Shown here one piece after another: positions 46,715 to 55,921 of a DNA stretch of 64,000 nt (within the stretch, counting starts at the first letter, position 1; each line of letters begins with the position of its first letter). Source of the DNA: Verrucomicrobiales bacterium (GTDB lineage Bacteria > Verrucomicrobiota > Verrucomicrobiia > Limisphaerales > CAIMTB01); the NCBI GenBank assembly GCA_016795425.1, contig JAEUHG010000067.1:1-64000 (forward strand). The letters run 5' to 3'. The position numbers and the translations under genes were made by a program. The notes under the pieces are model-generated. The model was not told where the DNA came from, searched no databases, and was given only the letters and a program-made list of their open reading frames with translations.

Positions 46715-48153
46715 TGCTGAGACGCCCATCCACATTCCGGACCGGATCCGCCCTGGGTTGGGCGATCAGCCTCACGTGGCTGGCGACGGCCGTGGTGGTG
46801 GGGTTGGGGGCCTGGCATCTGAGAAATCAGATCCGAGCCCAGGTGGTGGGACGCGACGGCGAGATTCTGCTGACCCTTGCTCATGCCACCCAGGTCCGGT
46901 TGAAACGGGAGGGCGGGCCGGTGGATCGCCCGGGCGAAGTCATGGTGGAGATTGCCGATATGCCCGGGATCATTGTGTCGACGTTGCACACCTTGGATGG
47001 CACTCCCGTGGTGGCGATTCCTGAGGAAGCGAAGTTGGTTCCCGTACCCAAGGAATTGCTGCCCGCGCTGCACCGCCTGCGACCGGTTAGCCGCTTTGTG
47101 GAATCGGTGTCGTTGAAGGATTTGTATGAGCAGCCTCCCCCGGGCACCGAAGATCGTTATCCGGAGACCATTCCGGCGGTGCGAGTCTACGTCCCGTTGA
47201 CCGTTCCGGGCAGCGGTGAGTTGGGTGCCCTGACGCAGTACGTGTTCGAGGGAAGCGCGATGGCCCGTGAATTCGAGGCCTTGGATCGACGCATTCTGAT
47301 CCAGGCTTTGGGGACCTTGCTCGCGGCTTTTGGCGTGACCGGAATGGCCGTGGTTTGGCCCTTTCGCCGGTTGGCGCGAACCCATTCTTTGCTCGAAAAG
47401 AGGACAGCCGATTTGCAGCGCGCCAACCGTGAGCTGTCGCGCAGCGCCCGAGTGGCCGCCTTGGGAGCTGTTACGGCGCACCTCATGCATGGACTGAAGA
47501 GCCCGGTTTCCGGGCTGAAGTCGTTCATGGAGTCCAGATCAGAAGCGGAATCCCAAGGGGACGAGGGTTGGGAGGATGCGCTGGCGGCGACACAACGGAT
47601 GCAGGATCTGATCCAGCGTGTGGCTCGCGTCCTTCAAGAGCAGGAAACGGAACAACCTTACGAGGTGCGGTTACGGGAGGTGGCCGATGCGGTGGTAGTC
47701 CGGTGTCAGGCCGAGGCGAATGAATCGCGGGTGCGGTTGGAAGTGCAAGGGGATCCCTCGGTGCCGATTGACAACCGGACCGCCAGTCTTCTGACGCTGG
47801 TGTTGGCGAACTTGATCGAGAACGCGATCCAGGCATCTTCTCAGGGTGGCGTCGTCATGGTGCGCCTCTCGGAAGGGGAGGTTCCGATCTGCGAAGTGGA
47901 GGATCACGGCCCCGGTTTGCCACCGGAGGTCCATGCACGGCTTTTTCAGCCCTTGCGAAGCACGAAGGAAGGGGGCAGCGGTCTGGGCTTGGCCATTGCG
48001 CGTCAGTTGGTTTTGGCGATGGGAGGGCACATCGAACTTGCCTCGTCCAGCGCGACAGGGACCGTATTTCGCGTACGATTGCCCGCTATGGACGACCATG
48101 GCGCCGGGGCGGCAGGATCGTCGGACGCCAGCCATGTTCCCGAACGTGCCTGA
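46714..48153 (+). CDS. Sensor histidine kinase
   Basis: The 479-residue protein has a membrane helix at about 15-35, a periplasmic sensor of about 150 residues, a second helix near residue 195-215 (ILIQALGTLLAAFGVTGMAVV), a short signalling helix, and a dimerisation helix with the phospho-acceptor His259 in LMHGLKSPVSGL. The ATPase domain has the N-box ANLIENAIQA, G1 EDHGPGLP and G2 GGSGLGLAIA. The start is ATG 46714 (a GTG at 46711 is possible). It is coupled to the barrel gene and is the likely partner of the NtrC-type regulator at 43069. The sensed signal is unknown. Confidence 0.92.
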   Translation: MLRRPSTFRTGSALGWAISLTWLATAVVVGLGAWHLRNQIRAQVVGRDGEILLTLAHATQVRLKREGGPVDRPGEVMVEIADMPGIIVSTLHTLDGTPVVAIPEEAKLVPVPKELLPALHRLRPVSRFVESVSLKDLYEQPPPGTEDRYPETIPAVRVYVPLTVPGSGELGALTQYVFEGSAMAREFEALDRRILIQALGTLLAAFGVTGMAVVWPFRRLARTHSLLEKRTADLQRANRELSRSARVAALGAVTAHLMHGLKSPVSGLKSFMESRSEAESQGDEGWEDALAATQRMQDLIQRVARVLQEQETEQPYEVRLREVADAVVVRCQAEANESRVRLEVQGDPSVPIDNRTASLLTLVLANLIENAIQASSQGGVVMVRLSEGEVPICEVEDHGPGLPPEVHARLFQPLRSTKEGGSGLGLAIARQLVLAMGGHIELASSSATGTVFRVRLPAMDDHGAGAAGSSDASHVPERA

Positions 48154-50323
48154 ATCGAAATCGAGCGAAGGGTGCCTTCCAGAGCGAAGGGGACCGGGGC
48201 GGTCGGTTCGCTGGTCCCTGCGCACGTTCCTCTTTCTCTGGGCCTGGTTACTGTTCGTTTCACCGCCCGCGACGGCACAAGCTTCTCCGGCCTTGGACTG
48301 GCGCTGGTCTCACCCGCTTCCCCACGGGAACAACATTGCCGATCTCGCGCATCGCAATGGGCTGTACGTTCATGTCACCGACCTCGGTGGCATCTATACC
48401 AGCACCAACCGGTTTCTTTGGGATCGGCGCGCGTCTTCGACCCGCCTCGCCTTGCGGGGCGTGACGTTCCTGGGCGGACGGATCCTGGTGACCGGACAAG
48501 AAGGCACGGCGTTGTGGAGTGATGACGGAGTCCGTTTCGAGGCGGCTGTTGTCGACCCGCCCACCTCCGATTGGCTCGAAGGCGTGGCTGCCTCAGACGG
48601 CGTCGCGGTTGCGGTGGGTGACAACGGAGCGGTTTATCGGAGCACCGACGGCAAGTCCTGGACGCGGGTGACCAGCGCTGGCATTACCGCCTGGCTCAGC
48701 AGTGTGACCTATGGCGCGGGTTTGTTCGTCGCGGTCGGAGAATCCGGCTACATCGCGACCAGTCCGGACGGTCTGCTTTGGACGGCGCGGACATCGAACA
48801 GCGGCAAGAACCTGTGGCGCGCGACATTCGGGGCGAACGAATTCCTTGTGGTGGGCTCGGGAGGCGAGGCGCGGATCAGTACCAACGGTCTCAATTGGAC
48901 GGGCACGGGACCGGTGACCGACGTGACCAATTCGCTCTACGCCGCCGCACGCACCACCGGTCTCCGCATCGCCGGCGGTCCGCTCGCCCTGCTGATGCAG
49001 GAACAGCGCGAAGCGTGGAAATCGCAGCTGGAGTCATTGAACACCGCTTCGCCGGCGCCGACCTGGAGTTACGCGGCGGCGTTGTGGGACGGAGAACGTT
49101 TCCTGGTCGGTGGGAGAACGGGTGTTCTGGTGGAAAGCGCTCGCGAACAAGGCACGAACGGGACCTATACTTTTTGGTTCCGCGAGGACGAATCGCCGCG
49201 GAACGGGCTTTGGTCCGTCGAACGTCTGGGTGGGACCACGTTGGCGGTGGGCGACCGGACCACCGTGCTGTCCAGTACCTCCGGGGTGGATTGGTATTTG
49301 GAGACGGTGCCGGTGACGAACTTTCCGGCGTTGTACGGCGTCGGGGGCTCCCCGGACCTCGCCCTGGCTGTCGGTGAAGGGGGATTGATGCTTCGCAGCG
49401 TGAACGAGAAGACCTCGGTTCTCGTCACCAACGAAATCGAGGTTGCCGGCCGGACGGAAACCCTGCTGACCACCAGTGTCGTCGAGTATCTCGGAATCGT
49501 CTGGACCAATGTGAATCATGGGCTGACGACGAACACCTTGCAGGGCGTCACCTGGGATGGCCAACAGTACGTCGTCGTCGGTGGCAACGGCACGGTCCTG
49601 CGCAGTCCCGACGGCACCAACTGGACCTTGGGGCGCATTCAGACTTCGAAACGGTTGTTCAGCAGCGTGGCGCGGAGTGGCGCCACCTGGGTGGCAACGG
49701 GGGCATCCGGAAGCCTGTACACCAGCGAGAACGCGGTGGATTGGACCGAACGAAACCAGGGAACCACGAATTGGATTTATCGGGCTCGCCCGGTAGCCGG
49801 CCAGTGGGTGGCGGTGGGGCAGAACGGACTCTTGCTGGTCAGTCCGGATGGCACGAGTTGGACGGCGCGCAATAGTGGTACCACGGCCTGGTTGACCGAC
49901 GTGCGCGAAGTCGGCGGCCAAGTGTATGCCTGTGGCGTCGAGGGGACGGTAGTGCGCAGCGCCGACCTGGCGTCGTGGGAATCCCTGGAGTTACCCACCG
50001 GCAAGGCGCTGTACGCGATGACGGTCCAGCGCGGACAAATCGTCGTGGCCGGAACCGAGGGCATTATTCTGCGCGCGTCGGCCGGACAGAATGCCGCGCC
50101 GGTCGCCCTGTCGGTTTATGAACATCGGAAGTCCGGGGATCCCGCCGTGGATTTGTTTGGGTTTGAAGGAAACTCGGAACAGCCGTTTCGATTGCAGGGC
50201 AGTTCCGGCGTGGAGTCCTGGGAGAATGAAGCGGCACTCGAGCTGGATCCCGAAGGATCGGCGGTGGCGGGGGTGCCGTCCTCACGTGCGGTGCGTGTCT
50301 ACCGCACCGTCACCGGCCATTGA
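48134..50323 (+). CDS. Secreted beta-propeller-like protein (YCF48/BNR-type repeats)
   Basis: The 729-residue protein has a signal peptide (SLRTFLFLWAWLLFVSPPATA) and many repeats of the form VAVGxxGxxxxSxDGxxWT, for example AVAVGDNGAVYRSTDGKSWT, FVAVGESGYIATSPDGLLWT and WVAVGQNGLLLVSPDGTSWT, the pattern of YCF48/BNR beta-propellers. Such proteins are exported and their ligands are seldom known. It overlaps the kinase gene by 20 bases and the following HK gene converges on it. The start at 48134 is chosen because upstream sequence in the frame is not signal-like. Confidence 0.85.
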   Translation: MFPNVPESKSSEGCLPERRGPGRSVRWSLRTFLFLWAWLLFVSPPATAQASPALDWRWSHPLPHGNNIADLAHRNGLYVHVTDLGGIYTSTNRFLWDRRASSTRLALRGVTFLGGRILVTGQEGTALWSDDGVRFEAAVVDPPTSDWLEGVAASDGVAVAVGDNGAVYRSTDGKSWTRVTSAGITAWLSSVTYGAGLFVAVGESGYIATSPDGLLWTARTSNSGKNLWRATFGANEFLVVGSGGEARISTNGLNWTGTGPVTDVTNSLYAAARTTGLRIAGGPLALLMQEQREAWKSQLESLNTASPAPTWSYAAALWDGERFLVGGRTGVLVESAREQGTNGTYTFWFREDESPRNGLWSVERLGGTTLAVGDRTTVLSSTSGVDWYLETVPVTNFPALYGVGGSPDLALAVGEGGLMLRSVNEKTSVLVTNEIEVAGRTETLLTTSVVEYLGIVWTNVNHGLTTNTLQGVTWDGQQYVVVGGNGTVLRSPDGTNWTLGRIQTSKRLFSSVARSGATWVATGASGSLYTSENAVDWTERNQGTTNWIYRARPVAGQWVAVGQNGLLLVSPDGTSWTARNSGTTAWLTDVREVGGQVYACGVEGTVVRSADLASWESLELPTGKALYAMTVQRGQIVVAGTEGIILRASAGQNAAPVALSVYEHRKSGDPAVDLFGFEGNSEQPFRLQGSSGVESWENEAALELDPEGSAVAGVPSSRAVRVYRTVTGH

Positions 50324-51880
50324 TGGGTTGGACGGAGGTGCGGGCGGGCCTTGCGGATCGCGGGGGACGCGCCGGAGTTGAACGGCGACTTCGAATCCGC
50401 GGGGCGACAGATTTCGCACCGAGACCGTTCCGCCACAGGCGTCGATGCACGTCTTGACGATGGCCAGGCCCAATCCGGCACCGCCCCATTGACGGTTTCG
50501 GGAGGCCTCGGGGCGATAGAAGGGTTCGAACAGATGGGCGAGGGCTTCCGTGGGTACGCCTGGGCCGGAATCCGCAAGGTGCAAGGTGGTGTACGTGGCG
50601 TTGGATTCGGAACGTGCCAGGATAGGGCCGGCGTCCCCGGCGTAGCGGACGGCGTTGCGCAGCACGTTGGCGATCGCGCGCTGCAGCAGGGTGGTATCGG
50701 CTAGCACGGTGGCTTCGGATGGAACCTCCAGTTTGAAAGGCATCGTTTCCGACCCTTCGCGCGCCCAGGCGTCCTCCACGACCTTCCGCAGATTGATGGT
50801 CTCAAGGCGGACCGAACGGCCGTGCGACGCGCGCGAGAACGCGAGCAACTCCTCCACGAGGGCCGCCATTTCCTCAACTTCTTCTTCGAGGTCCCGCATC
50901 GATTCGGCGAGCAACGGATCAGCGCGGGTTTGCAGGATGGCGAGAGCGGTCTGCATGCGGGCGATCGGGGAACAAAGTTCGTGGGCGGCATCGCCGAGAA
51001 AACGGCGCTGACCCGCGACGTGATCCGCCAAGCGGGCGGCCATTTGGTCGATGGCTTCGGCGAGGCGTCCGAGTTCGTCCCCGCGATGCATGCTCAACCG
51101 CGCCTCCAGGCAACCTTCGGCAATGGTCTCGGTCTGACGGGTGAGCGTTGCCAGGTCTCGGGTCATGCGTCGCACAAAGGGCCACCAGAAGAGCCCGGAG
51201 ACCACCAGGGCGCCAAGTCCAGCCATCGCCCACGGCCAGGCATCCAGGAACAAACCGCCGGTCCAAAGCGAGGAGGCCCGGGCCAGGAGTGCGAGTGGTT
51301 GGGCGCGGTCGGGAACGGGTAGTTGCAGCCCTATCCAATACGCCGAAGGTTCGCCGGCTCGGATGACGAATCGCGGAAAGGGGGCCCGGTCCCGTCCGGC
51401 GCGATCGCCCTGGCGGCGGGTTCCGCGGAAGGGTTGGATGGGTTTGGGCAGACCGTTGGTGGTCTCCAGATCGGGTTGCCGTCGTATCATCTCGTTCTGC
51501 CGCTGGGCGCGGAGTGCCCGGCCAGCGGGAGGCCGAAGCATGGGAAGAGCGCGGTGCAACACTTCGGGTGGCAGGAGAATGTGGGAACCCCCGACGCGTT
51601 GGGAGCCGCCATCGCCGAGCAGCAGGAAATCGACGTCATAGGCTTCACCATAGCGACTCAGGATATTGGGCCACTCCGAGGCTTCGGAGCGTGCGAGGTC
51701 GTCGGCGATGAGTTCGGCCGCCGCCTGGAGTCGATCACCCGCCCGGCCGGTGAGAAGCCAGTCCGGTTTCAGGCGCAGCTGAATGGCGAGTGCCAGGGCG
51801 ACCACGGCGGCGACGACCACCAGGTTCAGCATGAGGCCGACCAGGATCTTGGTGGCGAGCGAGGTGCGCCTGGGAGCCAT
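50282..51880 (-). CDS. Sensor histidine kinase with HAMP domain, CpxA-like layout
   Basis: The 532-residue protein has two membrane helices (about 14-34 and 220-242), an intervening sensor of about 185 residues, a HAMP segment (RMTRDLATLTRQTETIAEG), the phospho-acceptor His in FLGDAAHELCSPIARM, and ATPase motifs (NVLRNAVRYAG, LADSGPGVP, GGAGLGLAIV). It lies 10 bases after the regulator gene, so the two form one operon. The 3' end overlaps the propeller gene by 42 bases. Confidence 0.93.
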   Translation of the reverse strand: MAPRRTSLATKILVGLMLNLVVVAAVVALALAIQLRLKPDWLLTGRAGDRLQAAAELIADDLARSEASEWPNILSRYGEAYDVDFLLLGDGGSQRVGGSHILLPPEVLHRALPMLRPPAGRALRAQRQNEMIRRQPDLETTNGLPKPIQPFRGTRRQGDRAGRDRAPFPRFVIRAGEPSAYWIGLQLPVPDRAQPLALLARASSLWTGGLFLDAWPWAMAGLGALVVSGLFWWPFVRRMTRDLATLTRQTETIAEGCLEARLSMHRGDELGRLAEAIDQMAARLADHVAGQRRFLGDAAHELCSPIARMQTALAILQTRADPLLAESMRDLEEEVEEMAALVEELLAFSRASHGRSVRLETINLRKVVEDAWAREGSETMPFKLEVPSEATVLADTTLLQRAIANVLRNAVRYAGDAGPILARSESNATYTTLHLADSGPGVPTEALAHLFEPFYRPEASRNRQWGGAGLGLAIVKTCIDACGGTVSVRNLSPRGFEVAVQLRRVPRDPQGPPAPPSNPSMAGDGAVDTHRT

Positions 51881-51890
51881 GGCAGCGGAG

Positions 51891-52622
51891 TCAGGCGTTT
51901 GGGTTGATCAGGCGATAACCGACGGATCGAAGGGTCTCGATAAACCGCGGCTGGCGGGGGTCATCGCCGAGTTTCCTGCGGAGCGACGAAATATGAACGT
52001 CGATGGAGCGGTCGAAGACGTCGTAATCCCGCTCGCGAACCTCTTCCAGCAGTTGTTCGCGGGACTTCACTCGGCCCGGCGCGCGGACGAGGCAAAGCAG
52101 CAGATCGAATTCGACAGCCGTCAGGAGCAGGGGTTGATCGCCCAGCACTGCCACGCGTGTCCCTGGGTTCATGCGCAGGTCGCCGACCACCAGTTCCGCA
52201 TCTGCGCGATCGGCCGGGGCCGCCAGGCTTTGCCGTCGAGTGACGGCTCGGAGTCGCGCCAGCAGCTCTCGTGGCGAGGACGTTTTGGGAAGGTAATCGT
52301 CCGCCCCGATTTCGAGTCCCACAATACGGTCCGGTTCCTCGCCGCGGGCGGTTAGCATGAGGATCGGCACATTGGAACTTCGACGGATTCGCTTGAGGAC
52401 TTCGAATCCGTCGAGGCCGGGGAGCATCACGTCGAGAACGACGGCGTGCCACGATTCTTCGGTCGCTGCGGCAACCCCGGCCGGTCCGTCGTGCACGGCA
52501 TGAACCTCATAGCCCATCGGGCCGAGGTAACCGGAGAGCAGGCGGCAAAGCTTGCGATCGTCGTCCACAAGCAACACCCGGGGCAGGCCACCGGGCACCT
52601 GCTGGGAGGCACGGGCATCCAT
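51891..52622 (-). CDS. OmpR-family response regulator
   Basis: The 243-residue protein has a receiver domain (Asp64 in VVLDVMLPG, RVLLVDDDRKL) and a winged-helix DNA-binding domain (LLTAVEFDLLLCLVRAPGRV; SIDVHISSLRRKLGDD). The conserved LPKP motif reads LPKTSSPREL, with Thr in place of Pro. It pairs with the kinase at 50282 and is divergent from the EF-hand protein gene. Confidence 0.95.
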   Translation of the reverse strand: MDARASQQVPGGLPRVLLVDDDRKLCRLLSGYLGPMGYEVHAVHDGPAGVAAATEESWHAVVLDVMLPGLDGFEVLKRIRRSSNVPILMLTARGEEPDRIVGLEIGADDYLPKTSSPRELLARLRAVTRRQSLAAPADRADAELVVGDLRMNPGTRVAVLGDQPLLLTAVEFDLLLCLVRAPGRVKSREQLLEEVRERDYDVFDRSIDVHISSLRRKLGDDPRQPRFIETLRSVGYRLINPNA

Positions 52623-52675
52623 GTCGGGGAAACCATGCCGGCGCAGCGGTGCGTCGGCGACGAGATTTACCGTGG

Positions 52676-52716
52676 CTTAACAATTCTCCGGGCACACGCC
52701 CGCAATTCCTTAACAT
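52676..52716. promoter_or_regulatory. Candidate operator: CTTAACA direct repeats flanking a small palindrome
   Basis: CTTAACA at 52676-52682 and at 52709-52715 begin 33 bases apart, three helical turns. Between them CGGGC-ACAC-GCCCG (52689-52702) is an inverted repeat, and both repeats carry a nearby AATTC. They lie between the divergent OmpR-type regulator and EF-hand genes and may bind the regulator. Confidence 0.4.
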
Positions 52717-52822
52717 GGGAGGTGTCTCCTGTACTCGGAATAAGGACGGTCTGCGGGCTTCGGCTGGCAGACCCCTCATCAGAAAACCTCAATCATCAAT
52801 GCCCCAGATCGAAAGGAAGACC

Positions 52823-53563
52823 ATGAACTGGAATACCCTCAATCCTCGGTGGACCTCACTGCTGTTGGTCGCTGCCGCCTGCACCTTCGGCAGTTCCAGC
52901 CCGGCCGCGGAAGAACACCTGTCGGCCAAGCGTCCGATACCCGGAATCCTGTCGGCGGTGGATGAAGACAAGGATGGAACCTTGTCGGAATCCGAACTCG
53001 ATCGCGCCGGCAAAGCGCTGCGCGCCATGGATACCGACGGCGACGGAAAGGTCGGAATCAACGAACTGCGTCGAGGCCGGGGCAACCGGCGTTCGGCCGA
53101 GGCGGATGCCAACGATGGACCACCACGGCGCCGCCAGGAACGCGCGGTCGGTGAGGAGACACCCGACGGCAAACGCGCGCTAGGTCGCCAGAACCGCGAG
53201 GCTGCGGGCGCCAGCGCCGTTGAGCGCGAACGCGGCCCTGGGGGTGAGCGGCGGGAAGCCATCGCCGAGGGTCGCCCGGCGCGGGAACGCCGTCGGGAGA
53301 ATGTCGATCGGCCCGGCGCGGTGGATCGTTCCCGGGCGGAGATTCGGCGCCAGGACGATGGGCGCGGACCGCGTCGTTCGGCTCGTCTGGAAAACAAGGC
53401 GCGACGAGGCGAACACAACCCGAACCGCCCCGAAGTGGCGCGTCGCGGTGGAGATGGACGCGACAGCAGGGAGCGGATCTGTGCGGGATGCGGACGTCCG
53501 ATGGGCCCGGCCCACCGGGGACCCGCAGCGACGGAACGCCGCGCCCCCGGTCGTCGCGGCTGA
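52823..53563 (+). CDS. Secreted EF-hand protein with a long Arg-rich tail
   Basis: The 246-residue product has a signal peptide (about residues 1-29) and two EF-hand loops, DEDKDGTLSESE (47-58) and DTDGDGKVGINE (70-81). It then has about 150 residues of Arg-rich low-complexity sequence, with a CxxC (CAGC, near residue 220) close to the end. It probably binds Ca2+ in the periplasm; the basic tail suggests binding to an acidic partner. It is divergent from the two-component system at 51891 and may be its target, in the manner of cpxP. Confidence 0.75.
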   Translation: MNWNTLNPRWTSLLLVAAACTFGSSSPAAEEHLSAKRPIPGILSAVDEDKDGTLSESELDRAGKALRAMDTDGDGKVGINELRRGRGNRRSAEADANDGPPRRRQERAVGEETPDGKRALGRQNREAAGASAVERERGPGGERREAIAEGRPARERRRENVDRPGAVDRSRAEIRRQDDGRGPRRSARLENKARRGEHNPNRPEVARRGGDGRDSRERICAGCGRPMGPAHRGPAATERRAPGRRG

Positions 53564-53593
53564 CAACGGTTGGCGAATGGCTACGATCCGGCC

Positions 53594-54670
53594 ATGCCAG
53601 CCGGCCTGAATCGGCGAATGTTTCTGACAAACTCGGCCCTCGCCCTCACGGCGGGGGCCGCTGCATTGCGGGAAAGATCGTTGGCGCAGGGTGCAGAGTC
53701 AGACGCCCGGGTCGTGACCGTGACGGGAGAGATTTCCGCGACAGAGATGGGGCGGACACTCTCCCACGAGCATGTGACCACGGATTTTCTGGGGGCGGAG
53801 AAGCTGCCGGCGCCACGCTACGATCGCGACGCTGCCTTTCTGGCCATACGACCGCACTTTGAGCGGCTGGCGAAACAGAGCGTGCGCACCTTGGTGGAAT
53901 GTACGCCGGCGCATATCGGCCGAGACGTTCGCCTGCTCAAACGGCTGAGCGAGGCGACGGGAATCAGGATCCTGACCAACACCGGCTACTACGGCGCCGT
54001 CGACAACAAGTTTCTGCCGCGCCATGCGCATACGGAGTCGGTGGATCAACTGGCGGCCCGGTGGTTGGCGGAGTGGCGGGATGGAATCGACGGGACAGGG
54101 ATTCGGCCTGGCTTCATCAAGCTGGGCACCGGTGGCGGACCCTTGCCGGATCTGCATGTGAAATTGTTGCGGGCGGCCTGTCGCGTCCACCGGGAAACCG
54201 GCATGTCGATTGCCATGCACACTGGCGACGGCGCGGCGGCACGGCACGAGGTGGCTGTATTGCGGGAAGAAGGCGTCGCACCGTCCGCGCTGATTTGGGT
54301 TCACGCGCAGAATGATCCGGGTCCTATTCAGCTGGAACTGGCGCGTGCCGGGGTTTGGGTCAGCCTCGATGGTTACAGCACCGCGACACGAAATCCCGAG
54401 CGGTACCGAAATTTCCTGATGGAACATCAGAAAGCCGGGACCTTGGGTCGGGTGTTGATCTCGCACGACGACGGGTGGGCGGTCGACGGGGAGGCCCCGA
54501 CCGGGTCCACACTCACCCTCTTCGGCAACGGCAATCAGGAGCCCTATCGGTCCATATTCGAACGGTTGGTGCCCGACTTGCGGCGTGTTGAGATGGGCGA
54601 TGCCGAGATTCGGATGCTGTTGGAGACGAATCCACGGGAGGCCTTCGCCATTCGTCGACGCCTGCTATGA
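53594..54670 (+). CDS. Phosphotriesterase-family metallohydrolase, exported
   Basis: The 358-residue product has a twin-arginine-like leader (NRRMFLTNSALALTAGAAAL). The PTE metal ligands are visible: HEH in LSHEHV, Lys in GFIKLGTG (the carboxylated bridge), His in AMHTGDG, His in WVHAQND, and Asp in SHDDGW. It should hydrolyse a lactone or phosphoester; substrate unknown. Its stop overlaps the ribD start by four bases, so the two are co-translated. An earlier in-frame ATG at 53570 is possible. Confidence 0.85.
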   Translation: MPAGLNRRMFLTNSALALTAGAAALRERSLAQGAESDARVVTVTGEISATEMGRTLSHEHVTTDFLGAEKLPAPRYDRDAAFLAIRPHFERLAKQSVRTLVECTPAHIGRDVRLLKRLSEATGIRILTNTGYYGAVDNKFLPRHAHTESVDQLAARWLAEWRDGIDGTGIRPGFIKLGTGGGPLPDLHVKLLRAACRVHRETGMSIAMHTGDGAAARHEVAVLREEGVAPSALIWVHAQNDPGPIQLELARAGVWVSLDGYSTATRNPERYRNFLMEHQKAGTLGRVLISHDDGWAVDGEAPTGSTLTLFGNGNQEPYRSIFERLVPDLRRVEMGDAEIRMLLETNPREAFAIRRRLL

Positions 54671-55803
54671 CGACCTCCGATGAAACCTGGATGCGTCGTG
54701 CGCTGGCGCTGGCGGCAAAAGGCTACGGCCGGGTTTCACCCAATCCGATGGTGGGTGCGGTGCTGGTCCGGGACGGCCGTAACATCGGCGAAGGTTGGCA
54801 TCACGGGCCTGGCCTTCCGCATGCCGAGGTCGAGGCGATCCTGGATGCGGTCCGTCGCGGGCATGCAACCCGCGGATCGACGCTCTATGTCACCCTGGAA
54901 CCGTGTTGCACCCATGGCAGAACCCCGCCCTGCAGTTGGGCCATCGTGCGATCGGGAATCCGGCGTGTGGTGGTGGCGGCGACCGATCCCAATCCGGCCC
55001 ATGCCGGACGCGCGTTTCCCTTCCTGGCCGATGCCGGGATCGAGGTGGCGACCGGCGTTTTGGCCCAGACGGCTCACCGTCTCAACGAGGTGTTTGATCG
55101 TTGGATCGCCACCCGCATGCCATTCGTGACCGCCAAGTCGGCCATGACATTGGATGGTAAGATCGCGACCGCCGGTGGCGAATCAAAGTGGATCACGAGT
55201 CCGGCCGCCCGCGCCTTCGGAATGCGCCTGAGAAAGGGTGCGGATGCCATCGTCGCCGGGGTTCAGACCGTACTGATGGACGATCCTAGCCTGACCGTGC
55301 GAGCGGCGGGAGATCTCCCCGGTCGCGGGGTGATGACCCGGCAGCCGACGCCGTTGCGAGTGATCTTGGATTCAAAGGCGCGGACGCCGACGACCGCGAG
55401 GGTGGTGACGGATCAACAAGCGTCGCGCACGCGGGTGGTGGTGACCCCAAGAGCACCGCGCCATCGGGTGGCGGCCTTGCGTCGCCAGGTCGCCGTCGTC
55501 GTCGCCCCGGAAGATTCCAACGGGCGGGTGGATCTGGTTTGGCTGATGAGGAAGTTGGGGAGCGAGGGTGTGGCGGGCGTCCTGGTTGAGGGCGGCGGCG
55601 AGACGCTGGCGTCGTTTTTTCGGGCCGGACTGGTTCAGCGGGTCGCGTTCTTTTACGCCCTCAAGATCTTGGGAGGACGGGGTGCGCGTCGGGCAGTGGC
55701 GGGCGAGGGCGCGTCGACCAGAAAAGAAGTGCTCACCTTGCAGGACATTGAATGGCGACGGGTGGGTCCGGATTTGTTTATGACCGCCAGGGTCCAGGGA
55801 TAG
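54667..55803 (+). CDS. ribD: Riboflavin biosynthesis deaminase/reductase RibD
   Basis: The 378-residue protein has the cytidine-deaminase-like domain with the zinc site HAE (GLPHAEVEA) and EPCCTHGRTPPC, then the reductase domain (PFVTAKSAMTLDGKIAT; SKWITSPAAR; GAGVQTVLMDDPSLTVR-type). It performs the second and third steps of riboflavin synthesis. It overlaps the PTE-like gene and precedes riboflavin synthase by 118 bases. Confidence 0.97.
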   Translation: MTTSDETWMRRALALAAKGYGRVSPNPMVGAVLVRDGRNIGEGWHHGPGLPHAEVEAILDAVRRGHATRGSTLYVTLEPCCTHGRTPPCSWAIVRSGIRRVVVAATDPNPAHAGRAFPFLADAGIEVATGVLAQTAHRLNEVFDRWIATRMPFVTAKSAMTLDGKIATAGGESKWITSPAARAFGMRLRKGADAIVAGVQTVLMDDPSLTVRAAGDLPGRGVMTRQPTPLRVILDSKARTPTTARVVTDQQASRTRVVVTPRAPRHRVAALRRQVAVVVAPEDSNGRVDLVWLMRKLGSEGVAGVLVEGGGETLASFFRAGLVQRVAFFYALKILGGRGARRAVAGEGASTRKEVLTLQDIEWRRVGPDLFMTARVQG

Positions 55804-55921
55804 TTGGGATGCGGCTGCGTTCGGGGGCACGACGATAGAGAAGCGACCTCTTATCGATCCGCGCCGCGAATGGCGGCACGATGATTGATTTCGAAGCGGA
55901 GATGCGGGGACACTGTGGTCC

